The translations under genes were made by a program, and so were the position numbers. From contig NZ_JOIX01000110.1 of NCBI RefSeq assembly GCF_000720175.1, positions 1 to 21,543 on the forward strand: a DNA stretch of 21,543 nt, read 5' to 3'. Within the stretch, counting starts at the first letter, position 1; each line of letters starts with the position of its first letter. Positions 13,775 to 21,543 of this stretch are shown here, piece by piece. This stretch comes from Streptomyces sp. NRRL S-337 (GTDB lineage Bacteria; Actinomycetota; Actinomycetes; Streptomycetales; Streptomycetaceae). Under the pieces are notes generated by a model. The model was not told the origin of the DNA. It saw only the letters and a program-made list of their open reading frames with translations, and did no database searches.

Positions 13775-15351
13775 CGGGCGCCGCCCTCGGCCGGGGGCGT
13801 GGGCGGCGGTGGGGCGGGCGATGGAAGGACCGCCGTGGCTCCCGGCCAGGCGGTGGCGGCGAGGGCGGTGCGGAAGAGGGTGGCGAGGCGGGCACCGGCG
13901 GCCTCGTCGAGCAGGGTGTGGGACCAGCGGAGCGCGAGTTGGATGCGGCCGCCGACCGAGACGGTGGTGACGGTGAGTCCGCGCGGCATCCGGGCCGGTG
14001 CGGAGAACCACACCGCGGTCGGCCGGCCGGCGTCGCCGAAGTCCAACGGGTAGGGGAGCCGCCCGATGTTGGAGAGCAGGGTGGTGGTGGTCCAGGGCGC
14101 GGCGGTGCGGCGCAGAGCACGGGTGACCGCGCCGCGTATGCCCACGGGCAGCACCGGTGCGGTCAGTACGGTCCCGGCGAGGCCGAGCGGGGGGCCGGGC
14201 GGCGCCGCCTTGAGGGCGCGGGTGCGTTCGGCCGTCCGCCGCAGCAGCCGGGCCACCGCGTCCGGGTCGGGTGACCCGGAGGTGAGCAGTGCCGCCTCCC
14301 GGCGTTCCTCGGGGCCGAAGCGGACCGGGACCAGCCGGGTGCCGTTGCCGATGGGCATCTCGGCGCCGCGCGGCCGGTCGTCCATGGGCATGGTGACGAC
14401 GACGGGTGCCGGGCGGGCGCCGTGCAGTCGGTTCCAGCGCGCCACCATCAGGCAGGTGGCGACGAGGAGTTGGTCGTTGACGGTGTACGGCGCCCGGCCG
14501 CCGGTCCGGGGCGGACGGGCCGGTACCGGCAGCTCGGTCAGCAGCATGCCGTTGCCCTTGCCGGGGCCGGAGCCCTCGTCCTCGCCACGGCCTTGGTGAT
14601 CGGCGGCGACCCGGGCGGGCCGGGCGAGGCGGGCCCGGGCGCCGCGCGGCCGGCCGCCGTCCTGGCCGCTGTCCTGGCCGCCCGTCGGGACCGTGCCCTC
14701 CCCACCCGCCGGGCCACCGACGGCACCCGTCCCTGCCCCCGCCCCCGCGCCCCCATAGAGCTCCGCCGTGGTGGCCAGTACGCGGAGGCAGGCCGGGCCG
14801 TCCAGTGCGGTGTGGTTGAGGGTGAGCAGCAGTACAGTGCCGCCGCCCGGCACGGCGGGGCCGAGGATCTCCAGGCGTACGGGCGGTGAGCAGTCCAGTG
14901 GGGGGCAGTCGGTCAGGGCCCGTTCCCTCGCTCGTAGGAGGGCATCGGGGCCGGGCGGCGGGACGACCACCGGGTCCCGGTCCGAGCCGGCGGTGAGGTG
15001 CCAGGCGTAGGAGCGGTGCCACCAGTGCGTCGGTGCCTCCCGCATCAGGATGCGCGGATGCCGGGTGAGCGCCTGGTGGAACGCGGTGCGCAGCCGGGCG
15101 GCGTCCACCCGCCCCGGCAGATGCACCTCGATGTGTACGGTCTCCGGTTCGTCGTCGTCCAGACAGTGCCGGGCGATCTCGTCGACGGCGGGGAACGGGA
15201 CCCGGCCGCGGGCGGGTTGACGGCCGACGGCGGCATCGGTCCCAGCAGGGCCGGTCCCAGCAGGGCCGGTCCCAGCAGGGCCGGTCCCACCGGAGCCGCC
15301 GGGACCCCCGTGCGGTGCCGGAGCCCCGGCCGTCGGATGCAGTGCGGTCAT
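13771..15351 (-). CDS. Condensation-domain/acyltransferase-like protein
   Basis: A 526-residue protein resembling the CoA-dependent acyltransferase superfamily (NRPS condensation domains, PapA, WS/DGAT, alcohol acyltransferases). The catalytic motif HHxxxDG appears as NHTALDG at residues 179-185: the first His is Asn, while the base His180 and Asp184-Gly185 remain. Other family-like segments are EVHLPGRVDAARLRTAFHQ near the N-terminus, VNDQLLVATCLMVARW, LLSNIGRLPYPLDFGD and the C-terminal LALRWSHTLLDEAAG. No carrier-protein domain is attached. It probably transfers an acyl group, possibly to the glycan made by its neighbours (inference). The ATG at 15351 overlaps the upstream TGA (ATGA), with a GGGGAGGG site 9 nt before it. 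A Gly/Ala linker at about residues 215-245 and a GPAGT repeat near the N-terminus are low in complexity. Confidence 0.83.
   Translation of the reverse strand: MTALHPTAGAPAPHGGPGGSGGTGPAGTGPAGTGPAGTDAAVGRQPARGRVPFPAVDEIARHCLDDDEPETVHIEVHLPGRVDAARLRTAFHQALTRHPRILMREAPTHWWHRSYAWHLTAGSDRDPVVVPPPGPDALLRARERALTDCPPLDCSPPVRLEILGPAVPGGGTVLLLTLNHTALDGPACLRVLATTAELYGGAGAGAGTGAVGGPAGGEGTVPTGGQDSGQDGGRPRGARARLARPARVAADHQGRGEDEGSGPGKGNGMLLTELPVPARPPRTGGRAPYTVNDQLLVATCLMVARWNRLHGARPAPVVVTMPMDDRPRGAEMPIGNGTRLVPVRFGPEERREAALLTSGSPDPDAVARLLRRTAERTRALKAAPPGPPLGLAGTVLTAPVLPVGIRGAVTRALRRTAAPWTTTTLLSNIGRLPYPLDFGDAGRPTAVWFSAPARMPRGLTVTTVSVGGRIQLALRWSHTLLDEAAGARLATLFRTALAATAWPGATAVLPSPAPPPPTPPAEGGAR
15238..15297. 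repeat. 15-bp tandem repeat near the start of the acyltransferase-like gene
   Basis: GGTCCCAGCAGGGCC is repeated exactly at 15238, 15253 and 15268, with a degenerate fourth copy at 15283. On the minus strand it encodes a GPAGT repeat at about residues 19-36, before the folded domain. It keeps the reading frame. Confidence 0.88.
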
Positions 15352-18300
15352 CGCGCAGAACCCTCCCCATCGTCTGACGCCTCGCTGTACGTCCGGGACG
15401 GCAATGCCCCGGACCCCGCCGTCCGGGACGGCAATGCCCCGGACCCCGCCGTCCGGGACGGCAATGCCCCGGACCCCGCCGTCCGGGACGGCACCGGCCG
15501 GGCCGGTGGCACCGTCACCACCGCCGCCGTCAGTGCCAGCAGTGCCAGCGCCTGTGCGGCGCCGCTGAACGCGCCTTGGCCGGCGGCGACCGGCTCGCCC
15601 GCGCCCACCGCCGCGATGACTCCGGCGCCCGCCATCGCCACCAGTGCGAGCGGCCCGAGCAGGGCGGGCCGGAAGCGGGCCGCCAGCGCGAGGAGCGGTA
15701 CGAGCACGGCGTACGGCCCGGCCGCCAGCGCGATCACCCCGGTCAGTGCCACGACCCCGAGCACCCACGACGGTGCGGGCGTCGCGGGCTCGGCAGGCGG
15801 CCCGGCCTGCGACGTACGGCGCACCAGCGCGCAGACGGCCAGCAGGGCGACGGCCGCCGCGCCGCCGATCAGCCCCGCGTCGTACAGGCCGGCGGGTGCG
15901 TAGGAGAGCTCGACCGTGCCGCCCGCGCCCGCCGGTACGAGGAAGGCCTGTTGCCAGCCGTCCACCCGTAGCGGGGTGAGCCGGTGGCCGTTGAGGGTGG
16001 CCTGCCAGCCGTCGTTGGCGTTCTCGTACATCTGCAGATAGACGGCCTGACCGGGGCCGATGCGGACGGTACGCCGGTCCCCCGACCAGTCCTGAGCGGT
16101 GGCCGTGCGGTCCGGGGCGGCCGCGCGCGTACCGGCCGCCCCGCCCCTCTCCGCCGTCGCACCCGTCGGCCCCGTCCCCGATGCGGTCCCCGTCGTTCCC
16201 CTCCCCAGCGTCACGTCTGTCAGCGCCAGCGGCCCCTGGTCCCCCGCCTCGACCCGGTGGCGGCCCGCGGCCAGCTCCAGTCGTCCGTCGCGCGCCTCAC
16301 CGGCGCACAACTGCACCTGGACGGGGCGCCGTTCGGTCAGGTCGCGGACGTGGCCCGAGGCTTTGGTCGCGTGCAGTACGCCGTCGACGGCGAGCATCGG
16401 GCCCTGGCCGCAGCCGAGCGAGAAGCGGGCGCCGGCCGGTGGCCGCGGGGTGCGGTACGCGTCCAGGGCCGGGAGGTAGACCTCGCTGAGGCCGACCGGG
16501 AGTTGCAGGGCCTGCCCGGCGACCGGGTTGTGGAGGGTGAGTTCCTTCACCTTGCTGATGGTGATGTCGAGGCGGTCGGTGGTGATCGGGTCGAAGCGGG
16601 CCTGGCCGTTCTCGTCGACGCCCGCGGTGGCCGCCCCGTCGGGGGAGTTGATCAGGATCTGTTCCGGCCGGGTGGAGATCCCGCCGGCCGCGGCCAGCAC
16701 GATCTGGTCGATCTTCTTCTTGCCCGGCCAGCGCAGGTGCAGGGTCGGTTCGTCGCCGGCGATCCATGCGGTGGTCAGGTCGCCGTCGACGAGGTTGCGG
16801 GGGCTGAGCGACCGGCCGAAGCCGAAGCTGGTGGAGTCGGCGGTGGCGGTGATCCGGTCCTTCTGCTCCGGGGCGATGCGGTCCAGCAGCCGGTCGAGTT
16901 CGGGGCCGGGCACCGGCAGTGCGGTGCCGGAGACCGCGTAGGGCGCGGGGGAACCGGTGCGGAACTGGCGGTGCAGTCCCACCTCGGCGGAGACCGGCGA
17001 CAGTCCGCCCGGGTCGCTGCCGCGGTGCAGCGAAATGGTCTCGGCGGGGGCGTCGGATCCCTGGGCGTCGGTGGGGAGTTGCAGCAGCCGGGTCACCTGT
17101 ACGCCCGGTACGCCGATCTCGGCGAAACCGGCGCCGGACAGGCCGGAGCGCGGTGTCTGTGAGCCCAGGATCGTCACCTTCAGCCATTTCGCCACCCCGG
17201 CGGGTGCCTTGACCTGCTGTTTCGTCCCGTCGGGACGGAGCGGGGCGTCCGTGCTGCCGCGGTCGGTCTCGATCCGTACGGAGGTGGGGGCGGCGCGCAG
17301 GCCGTCCCCGGGGAGCGGGGTGAGGGACAGCGTGGCCGGGACGGTGGTGCGCCGGGTGAAGGTGATCTTGATCCATTGGCCGACCGGGTCGCCGGCGCTG
17401 CCCTCCGCCCAGGCGGTGTCGGGGTTGCCGTCGAAGGCGTTGACCGGGTCGTACTGCGGCAGGTGGAACAGCCAGTTGCCGCTGGTGGACGCGGTGACCG
17501 AGGCGGCGCCGCGGAGCACGGCGGTGGTCTGGTGGCCGACGCCCGAGGTCGGCAGGATCTGCCGGGGCGGCCGGCCGGGGTCCTGCACGCTGTCGGGGTG
17601 GTTGGTCTCCGAGGCCGTGTACGTGTAAGAGGTGTTGCTGTTGACGAGACCGAAGCGGGTGTCGGCGCGGCGCAGTCCGTCGGCGGTCAGCTGGAGGTGT
17701 GGGGTGCCGAGCCCGGGGTGGTTGTCGCCGGTGAGCACGGTGGGCCGACGGCGCAGCGCGGGGTCGGCGGACAGCTGGAGGAGGGTCTCCGGGCCGCCGC
17801 TGAGCTGGGCGGTGTCCGCGACGGCCCGGGCGGTGACCGGCCCGGGTGCGGGGGTGTCGGTCGGCCGGTAGATCTCGACGGCGCGTCGGCGCGGATAGAG
17901 GCCCTGGATCTGCAGCGGGGTCTCGGCGGGGATCCGGCCGCCGGTGGTGAGCGGGCCGAAGGCGGCCGCCTTGCGGTAGCCGGACGCTTCCAGGGTGCGG
18001 GTGACGGTCTGCGGCGGGACGTAGCCGATCTGGTCCGGGTCGAGGTCGTTGCGGACGACGACGTCGTGCAGTCCGGCGCGGTGCAGGTAGTCGCGCAGGC
18101 CGGGGACCTCGGCGCCGGTCAGCAGGGCCTGTTCGACGGCGTCCAGGGCGCGCCGGGCGCCGGGGGTGCCGAAGGGGACGAAGTCCCGTTGCGTCCATGG
18201 CGAGCGGGCCAGGACGTCGAGGGGTTCGTCGATGGGGGAGCCCCAGGTGTAGATGCCGTGCGCGGTGGCGGGCACCACCAGGGCGCGGCTCCGCGGGGAG

Positions 18301-19682
18301 TGCGTTTTCAGCCACTGGGCGGTCTGTGTCCAGTAGGCGGGCAGCTTCGTGAAGGCGCCTGGCTGGAGGACGGTGCCGGTGAGGAACGGCAGGGCGAGCG
18401 CGGGCAGGACGAGGAGCGCGGTCAGCAGGGGCAACCGGGGGCGGGCGGGGGCCCGGCGGGTGGCGTGCCGTCCGCCGGCGGCCGCGAGCAGATGCGCCAG
18501 GCCCAGGGTGAGCGCGAGCGCCAGGCCGGGGGTGAACTTGTAGATGTTGCGGAACGGGCGCAGCCAGCCGTTCAGCCAGTCCTGCCACGGCCCGTGCAGC
18601 GGCCCGCCGAGCGCACCGCCGTATCCGGCCAGCGTGATCAGCGCGACGGACAGCACGGTCAGCAGCAGCCAGCGCCGCTCGGGCAGATCGCGGCGGGCCA
18701 GGCCGGCCAGGCCGAGCGCCGCGGCCAGTGCCGAGCCGAGCACCGCGTACGGCCGGGCGGTCAGCGTCCAGCCGGCCGGCAACCACGGTTCGCCGAAGTT
18801 CAGATAGCCGACCCAGTTGCCGGCGCCGCGCAGCAGTTCGGTGGCGGACATGGTGCCGGTGGTGGTGTCGGCCTGCTCGATGAACGGCATGAAGTTCTCG
18901 CCGTGCAGGCCCAGCAGGAGCAGCGGCACCACCCACCAGGCGGTGGCCAGCACGACCTCGGGCAGCCACCAGGCGAGCAGCCGGGTCCGGCGCGGCCCGG
19001 TGCGGGAGAGCAGGTACAGCCCGGCGGGCAGCAGACAGGCCAGCGTCGAGGCCGCGTTGACGCCGCCCATGAACGGGATCAGCAACGCCGAACGGGCGGC
19101 CGCGATCCGCGCATTGACCTGCGTGTTCGTCAGCGGCAGCAGCACCCAGGGGAGCATCGCCCCGGGCAGCGCGGCGGCGGAGGTGGAGCCGATGACGAGG
19201 GTGAAGGTGGGCCACAGCGCGTAGCAGGCGGCGGACAGCAGGCGGGAGGCCGGGGAGCCGCACCGCAGCCGTTCGGCCAGCCGGAGGGCGCCCCAGAACG
19301 CGGCCGTGACGATCAGGGACATCCACAGCCGCTCGGCCAGCCACACCGGTAGGTGGGCGAGGTGGGTCAGCCCGTAATACGGGAGGGCCGGGAAGGCGTA
19401 GCCGATGTACTGGTCGGCGAGGCCGCCGAAGCCGGCCCGGTCGTGCCACAACTGCCCGAGGTCACCGAGGAACCGCCACGGGTCGGTGGTGACCCCCAGC
19501 TTCGTCTCGAACGTCATCCGGCCCGGCGCGGGCGCCAGGAAGCCGATCAGGGTGAGCGCCCAGAAGGCGAGCAGCCAGCGCCGGGACCGCGGCCGCCCGG
19601 GCGACGGGGCCGGGACGGGCGCGGTCCGGCCGCCGGTGTCGGGCGACCCCGGGGACGGGGAGGGCCTGAGGGTCTGGGTCAT
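15348..19682 (-). CDS. AftD/DUF3367-like GT-C membrane glycosyltransferase with discoidin-like modules
   Basis: A giant protein of 1444 residues, close to mycobacterial AftD, an alpha-(1->3)-arabinofuranosyltransferase that uses decaprenyl-phosphate arabinose outside the membrane. After a Pro-rich cytoplasmic tail, helix 1 (WLLAFWALTLIGFLAP) leads to FETKLGVTTDPWRFLGDL, where the AftD group has DTK; the acidic residue here is Glu59. Many helices follow to about residue 450. The outer part holds two discoidin/F5-8C-like modules (NAFDGNPDTAWAEG near 750 and NLVDGDLTTAWIAGDEPTLHLRW near 960) and a YfhO-like GWQATLNGHRLTPLRVDGW end piece. Several C-terminal helices lie between about 1260 and 1400. 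The ATG overlaps the previous TGA (ATGA). Donor and acceptor are unknown, and arabinose is not assured. The C-terminal tail has a 10-residue repeat. Confidence 0.88.
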   Translation of the reverse strand: MTQTLRPSPSPGSPDTGGRTAPVPAPSPGRPRSRRWLLAFWALTLIGFLAPAPGRMTFETKLGVTTDPWRFLGDLGQLWHDRAGFGGLADQYIGYAFPALPYYGLTHLAHLPVWLAERLWMSLIVTAAFWGALRLAERLRCGSPASRLLSAACYALWPTFTLVIGSTSAAALPGAMLPWVLLPLTNTQVNARIAAARSALLIPFMGGVNAASTLACLLPAGLYLLSRTGPRRTRLLAWWLPEVVLATAWWVVPLLLLGLHGENFMPFIEQADTTTGTMSATELLRGAGNWVGYLNFGEPWLPAGWTLTARPYAVLGSALAAALGLAGLARRDLPERRWLLLTVLSVALITLAGYGGALGGPLHGPWQDWLNGWLRPFRNIYKFTPGLALALTLGLAHLLAAAGGRHATRRAPARPRLPLLTALLVLPALALPFLTGTVLQPGAFTKLPAYWTQTAQWLKTHSPRSRALVVPATAHGIYTWGSPIDEPLDVLARSPWTQRDFVPFGTPGARRALDAVEQALLTGAEVPGLRDYLHRAGLHDVVVRNDLDPDQIGYVPPQTVTRTLEASGYRKAAAFGPLTTGGRIPAETPLQIQGLYPRRRAVEIYRPTDTPAPGPVTARAVADTAQLSGGPETLLQLSADPALRRRPTVLTGDNHPGLGTPHLQLTADGLRRADTRFGLVNSNTSYTYTASETNHPDSVQDPGRPPRQILPTSGVGHQTTAVLRGAASVTASTSGNWLFHLPQYDPVNAFDGNPDTAWAEGSAGDPVGQWIKITFTRRTTVPATLSLTPLPGDGLRAAPTSVRIETDRGSTDAPLRPDGTKQQVKAPAGVAKWLKVTILGSQTPRSGLSGAGFAEIGVPGVQVTRLLQLPTDAQGSDAPAETISLHRGSDPGGLSPVSAEVGLHRQFRTGSPAPYAVSGTALPVPGPELDRLLDRIAPEQKDRITATADSTSFGFGRSLSPRNLVDGDLTTAWIAGDEPTLHLRWPGKKKIDQIVLAAAGGISTRPEQILINSPDGAATAGVDENGQARFDPITTDRLDITISKVKELTLHNPVAGQALQLPVGLSEVYLPALDAYRTPRPPAGARFSLGCGQGPMLAVDGVLHATKASGHVRDLTERRPVQVQLCAGEARDGRLELAAGRHRVEAGDQGPLALTDVTLGRGTTGTASGTGPTGATAERGGAAGTRAAAPDRTATAQDWSGDRRTVRIGPGQAVYLQMYENANDGWQATLNGHRLTPLRVDGWQQAFLVPAGAGGTVELSYAPAGLYDAGLIGGAAAVALLAVCALVRRTSQAGPPAEPATPAPSWVLGVVALTGVIALAAGPYAVLVPLLALAARFRPALLGPLALVAMAGAGVIAAVGAGEPVAAGQGAFSGAAQALALLALTAAVVTVPPARPVPSRTAGSGALPSRTAGSGALPSRTAGSGALPSRTYSEASDDGEGSAR
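15391..15495. repeat. 30-bp tandem repeat in the 3' end of the GT-C gene
   Basis: Three exact 30-bp copies lie at 15391, 15421 and 15451, and a half copy runs to 15495. They encode PSRTAGSGAL units in the C-terminal tail, just after the last membrane helix. The unit length is a multiple of three, so copy changes are tolerated. Confidence 0.92.
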
Positions 19683-20416
19683 GGCAACCGCCGCAGGATG
19701 AGGAGGAGGTTCCAGGTGGCGACCTCCCGGATGCCCGGGAGGCGGGGGATGGCCTCGGCGAGGAACGGTGCGTAGCGGGAGCGTGCGCTGACGAGCGCGA
19801 TGTCGTCCCGGGCCCGCACCTGGCGCAGGGTGCGGCCGACGTGCACCGCGAACAGGTTGACGCCCAGGGTGTGTTTGGCCGCTCTGCCGGTGCGCCGCCG
19901 GTAGCGGTTGCGGGCCCGCTCGGCGCCCAGGTAGTGCCAGGGTGCGGTCTCGTGGCCGCCCCAGGGGGAGAACCAGTTGGTGAAGGCGACGTAGACGAGG
20001 CCACCGGGGCGGGTGACCCGGATCAGTTCGCTGAGGAAGGTCTGCGGGTCGGCGACGTGTTCCAGGACGTTGGACGAGAAGCAGACGTCGGCGGCGCCGT
20101 CGGCGAGCGGCAGCAGATAGCCGTCGGCGATCACCGCGCCCTCGGGCCGCCGCCCGCGGGCGGTCAGTTCGGCCGGATCGGGCTCGAAGAGGTAGCCGTG
20201 GGCGCCGCGCCGCCGGAACTCCTCGGTGAAGTGGCCGCAGCCGCCGCCGACGTCGGCGACCACCGCGCCGTTCAGCGGAAGATGGCGTTCGACCTGGTCG
20301 GCGGCGTCCCGCGCGAGCAGCCGGTAGCAGTGCTCGGGATCGTCCTGCTCCCGCAGGAAGGCCCGGAACAGGGCCCAGGACCGGCGCAGTGAGGGATCGC
20401 GCACGTCGGGCCTCAC
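19679..20416 (-). CDS. Class I SAM-dependent methyltransferase (type 11)
   Basis: A 245-residue methyltransferase with motif I VVADVGGGCGHFTEEFRRRG, the acidic loop YLFEPDPAELTARGR, the motif IV region DVCFSSNVLEHVADPQTFL and RVTRPGGLVYVAF. It continues with NWFSPWGGHETAPWHYLG, often seen in methyltransferases next to cell-surface glycosyltransferases. The GTG start at 20416 overlaps the TGA of the GT4 gene (GTGA), and its own TGA overlaps the ATG of the giant GT-C gene. No good ribosome site is seen, so translation probably depends on coupling. The substrate is unknown, but a sugar nucleotide or polyprenyl-linked glycan is likely from context. Confidence 0.9.
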   Translation of the reverse strand: MRPDVRDPSLRRSWALFRAFLREQDDPEHCYRLLARDAADQVERHLPLNGAVVADVGGGCGHFTEEFRRRGAHGYLFEPDPAELTARGRRPEGAVIADGYLLPLADGAADVCFSSNVLEHVADPQTFLSELIRVTRPGGLVYVAFTNWFSPWGGHETAPWHYLGAERARNRYRRRTGRAAKHTLGVNLFAVHVGRTLRQVRARDDIALVSARSRYAPFLAEAIPRLPGIREVATWNLLLILRRLP

Positions 20417-21543
20417 CGCCCGGGGGACGCGGTGCGAAACGCCTCCGCGGCGACCGCGCGGAAGCTGCGGACGGTATGGCTCCACCGGAAGCGGGCGGCG
20501 CGCTCCTGCGCGGCGAGCCCCAGGGCGCCACGGCGCCGCGCGCCCAGCCCGAGGGCGCACCAGTGCGCGGCGAAGGCGCTCTCCCCGCGGGCGAGCAGAC
20601 CGGTGACGCCGTCCTCGACGGAATCCCGCAGTCCGGGGATGTCGAAGCCGAGCGCCGGGGTGCGCCGGGCGGCCGCCTCCATCACCACCAGGCCCCACCC
20701 CTCGACCAGCGACGGATGCAGCAACAGCCAGGCGGAGCAGAGCAGTTCGTGTTTGCGCCGTTCGGAGATCCGGCCGGTGAAGGTGACGCCCGGGCCGGCC
20801 AGTGCGGTCAGCCGGGCGCGTTCCGGCCCGTCGCCGACGATCACCAGCCGGCCGCCGGTCACCGGCCGGACCCGCTCCCACAGCCGCAGCAGCAGATCGA
20901 TCCGCTTGTACTCGACGAGCCGGCCCATGGCCAGGAACAGCGGCTCGGGCGCCTTCGGGACCAGCGGCCCCGGTTCCTCCACGCCGTTGTGCACCAGCCG
21001 GATGCGCCCCGGATCCACGCCCAGGTCGTGCAGGGCGGCCGCGGTCGAGCCGGACACCGCGACCATCAGGTTGCGGCGGTGCGCCCCGGCCAGGGCCCAG
21101 TGCTCCAGTTGGCGGCCCAGCCGGGCGGCCGGCCCTGGGTAGCGCAGCCGCCACAGATCCGTGTGGACGTGGTTGACCAGGCACAGCGTCGGTCCGCGGT
21201 GCCACAGCGGGGCGAGGTACGGCATGCCGTTGCAGACCTCGACCAGCAGGTCGCAGCCGCCGACCCGGCGGTCCAGGTGGCGCGGCGCGCGCAGGAAGTG
21301 GCCGGCGTCGCCGCCCGCGGACACCACCCGGTAATCCCGGTCGAAGGCGGGCCCCCCGCACACCAGGGTGACCTGGTGACCGTGCGCGGTCAGGCCCTCG
21401 GCGATCCGGTCCACCAGCAGCTCGGAGCCGCCGGCGGCCGGATTGCCCAGGTCGCGGCGGGCGAGGAAGACGATCCGGCGGGGGAGCGGGGGCGGGCCGC
21501 CGGCGGGGGGACCGGCGGCCGCGGCCGGGGCGAGCGGCGGGGC
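20413..21543 (-). CDS. Family 4 (GT-B) glycosyltransferase, N-terminus outside the window
   Basis: 377 codons are visible, open to the right edge. The N-terminal fold is already present (RRIVFLARRDLGNPAAGGSE, then LLVDRIAEGLTAHGHQVTLV). A Pro/Ala-rich stretch precedes it, so only a short leader is missing. The donor-binding half shows LVHNGVEEPGPL, FLAMGRLVEYKRIDLLLRLW, VIVGDGPERARL and HPSLVEGWGLVVMEAAARR, with the EX7E retaining signature of GT4. It is a cytoplasmic or peripheral-membrane enzyme adding a sugar from a nucleotide donor. It is the first visible gene of the nine-gene run, and genes further upstream in the operon may lie beyond the window. Confidence 0.92.
   Translation of the reverse strand, partial: APPLAPAAAAGPPAGGPPPLPRRIVFLARRDLGNPAAGGSELLVDRIAEGLTAHGHQVTLVCGGPAFDRDYRVVSAGGDAGHFLRAPRHLDRRVGGCDLLVEVCNGMPYLAPLWHRGPTLCLVNHVHTDLWRLRYPGPAARLGRQLEHWALAGAHRRNLMVAVSGSTAAALHDLGVDPGRIRLVHNGVEEPGPLVPKAPEPLFLAMGRLVEYKRIDLLLRLWERVRPVTGGRLVIVGDGPERARLTALAGPGVTFTGRISERRKHELLCSAWLLLHPSLVEGWGLVVMEAAARRTPALGFDIPGLRDSVEDGVTGLLARGESAFAAHWCALGLGARRRGALGLAAQERAARFRWSHTVRSFRAVAAEAFRTASPGR

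Noticed and set aside
13775..15370. N-terminal extension of the second methyltransferase frame
   Set aside because: It is antiparallel to nothing but lies in another frame of the acyltransferase-like gene, is Arg/Pro-rich, and is replaced by a clean GTGA start at 13774.
17376..19352. 658-residue plus-strand open frame opposite the GT-C gene
   Set aside because: It is a Gly/Gln/Arg-rich antisense shadow without ribosome site or domain.
16297..19449. 1050-residue open frame inside the GT-C gene
   Set aside because: It is an Arg/Pro-rich shadow in a second frame of the real AftD-like gene.
1..21543. CRISPR array or phage defence system
   Set aside because: No spaced repeats of CRISPR type, and no Cas, restriction or toxin-antitoxin genes were recognised. 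The tandem repeats are contiguous and coding.

Overview
The window is high-GC actinobacterial DNA, almost certainly Streptomyces. The evidence is very high third-position GC, GTG starts, a HrdA/HrdB-type sigma-70 factor, an MreB-like actin homologue (Mbl), a mycothiol-type isomerase fold and a candidate SigR promoter. From memory, the order hrdA-like ... mbl matches the SCO2465-SCO2451 region of S. coelicolor. That match is recollection and was not searched.

Layout. Positions 1-1776 hold a fragment resembling a transposase C-terminus, a perfect palindrome, and a principal-type sigma factor with a long acidic N-terminal extension. Positions 1867-3750 (minus) hold a divergent FGGY sugar kinase and a small YtxH-like membrane protein. 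Positions 3971-4378 (plus) hold two tandem tRNA-Asn(GTT) genes with a strong terminator, then a CAT-anticodon tRNA with encoded CCA. Next come a 15-bp hairpin and a gene that appears broken by two compensating frameshifts (4429-4869, minus), followed by about 430 bp with no recognisable gene. Positions 5298-9066 hold a GT2 glycosyltransferase (minus) and, on plus, a cupin, a maleylpyruvate isomerase-like protein, a thioredoxin and a histidine phosphatase. Positions 9112-10143 (minus) hold mbl.

The largest unit is a minus-strand run of nine tightly packed genes that enters from the right edge and ends at 10351. In transcription order these are a GT4 glycosyltransferase, a methyltransferase, a giant AftD/DUF3367-like GT-C membrane glycosyltransferase with discoidin-like modules, a condensation/acyltransferase-like enzyme, a second methyltransferase, an EamA-type membrane transporter, a Trm112-like protein, an FkbM methyltransferase and an unknown protein. 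Five junctions are 4-base ATGA/GTGA overlaps, two are gaps of 3-4 nt, and the last is a longer overlap. The content suggests assembly, methylation and possibly acylation and export of a cell-surface glycan. Its position next to the spore-wall actin homologue mbl makes a cell-wall or spore-envelope role plausible, but this is inference. In-frame tandem repeats (18, 15 and 30 bp) sit at or near two of the coupled junctions.

Several proteins carry substitutions at expected catalytic positions: the FGGY kinase (Asp to Glu), Mbl (phosphate-2 Asp to Val and catalytic Glu to Gln), and the condensation-like enzyme (NHxxxDG).
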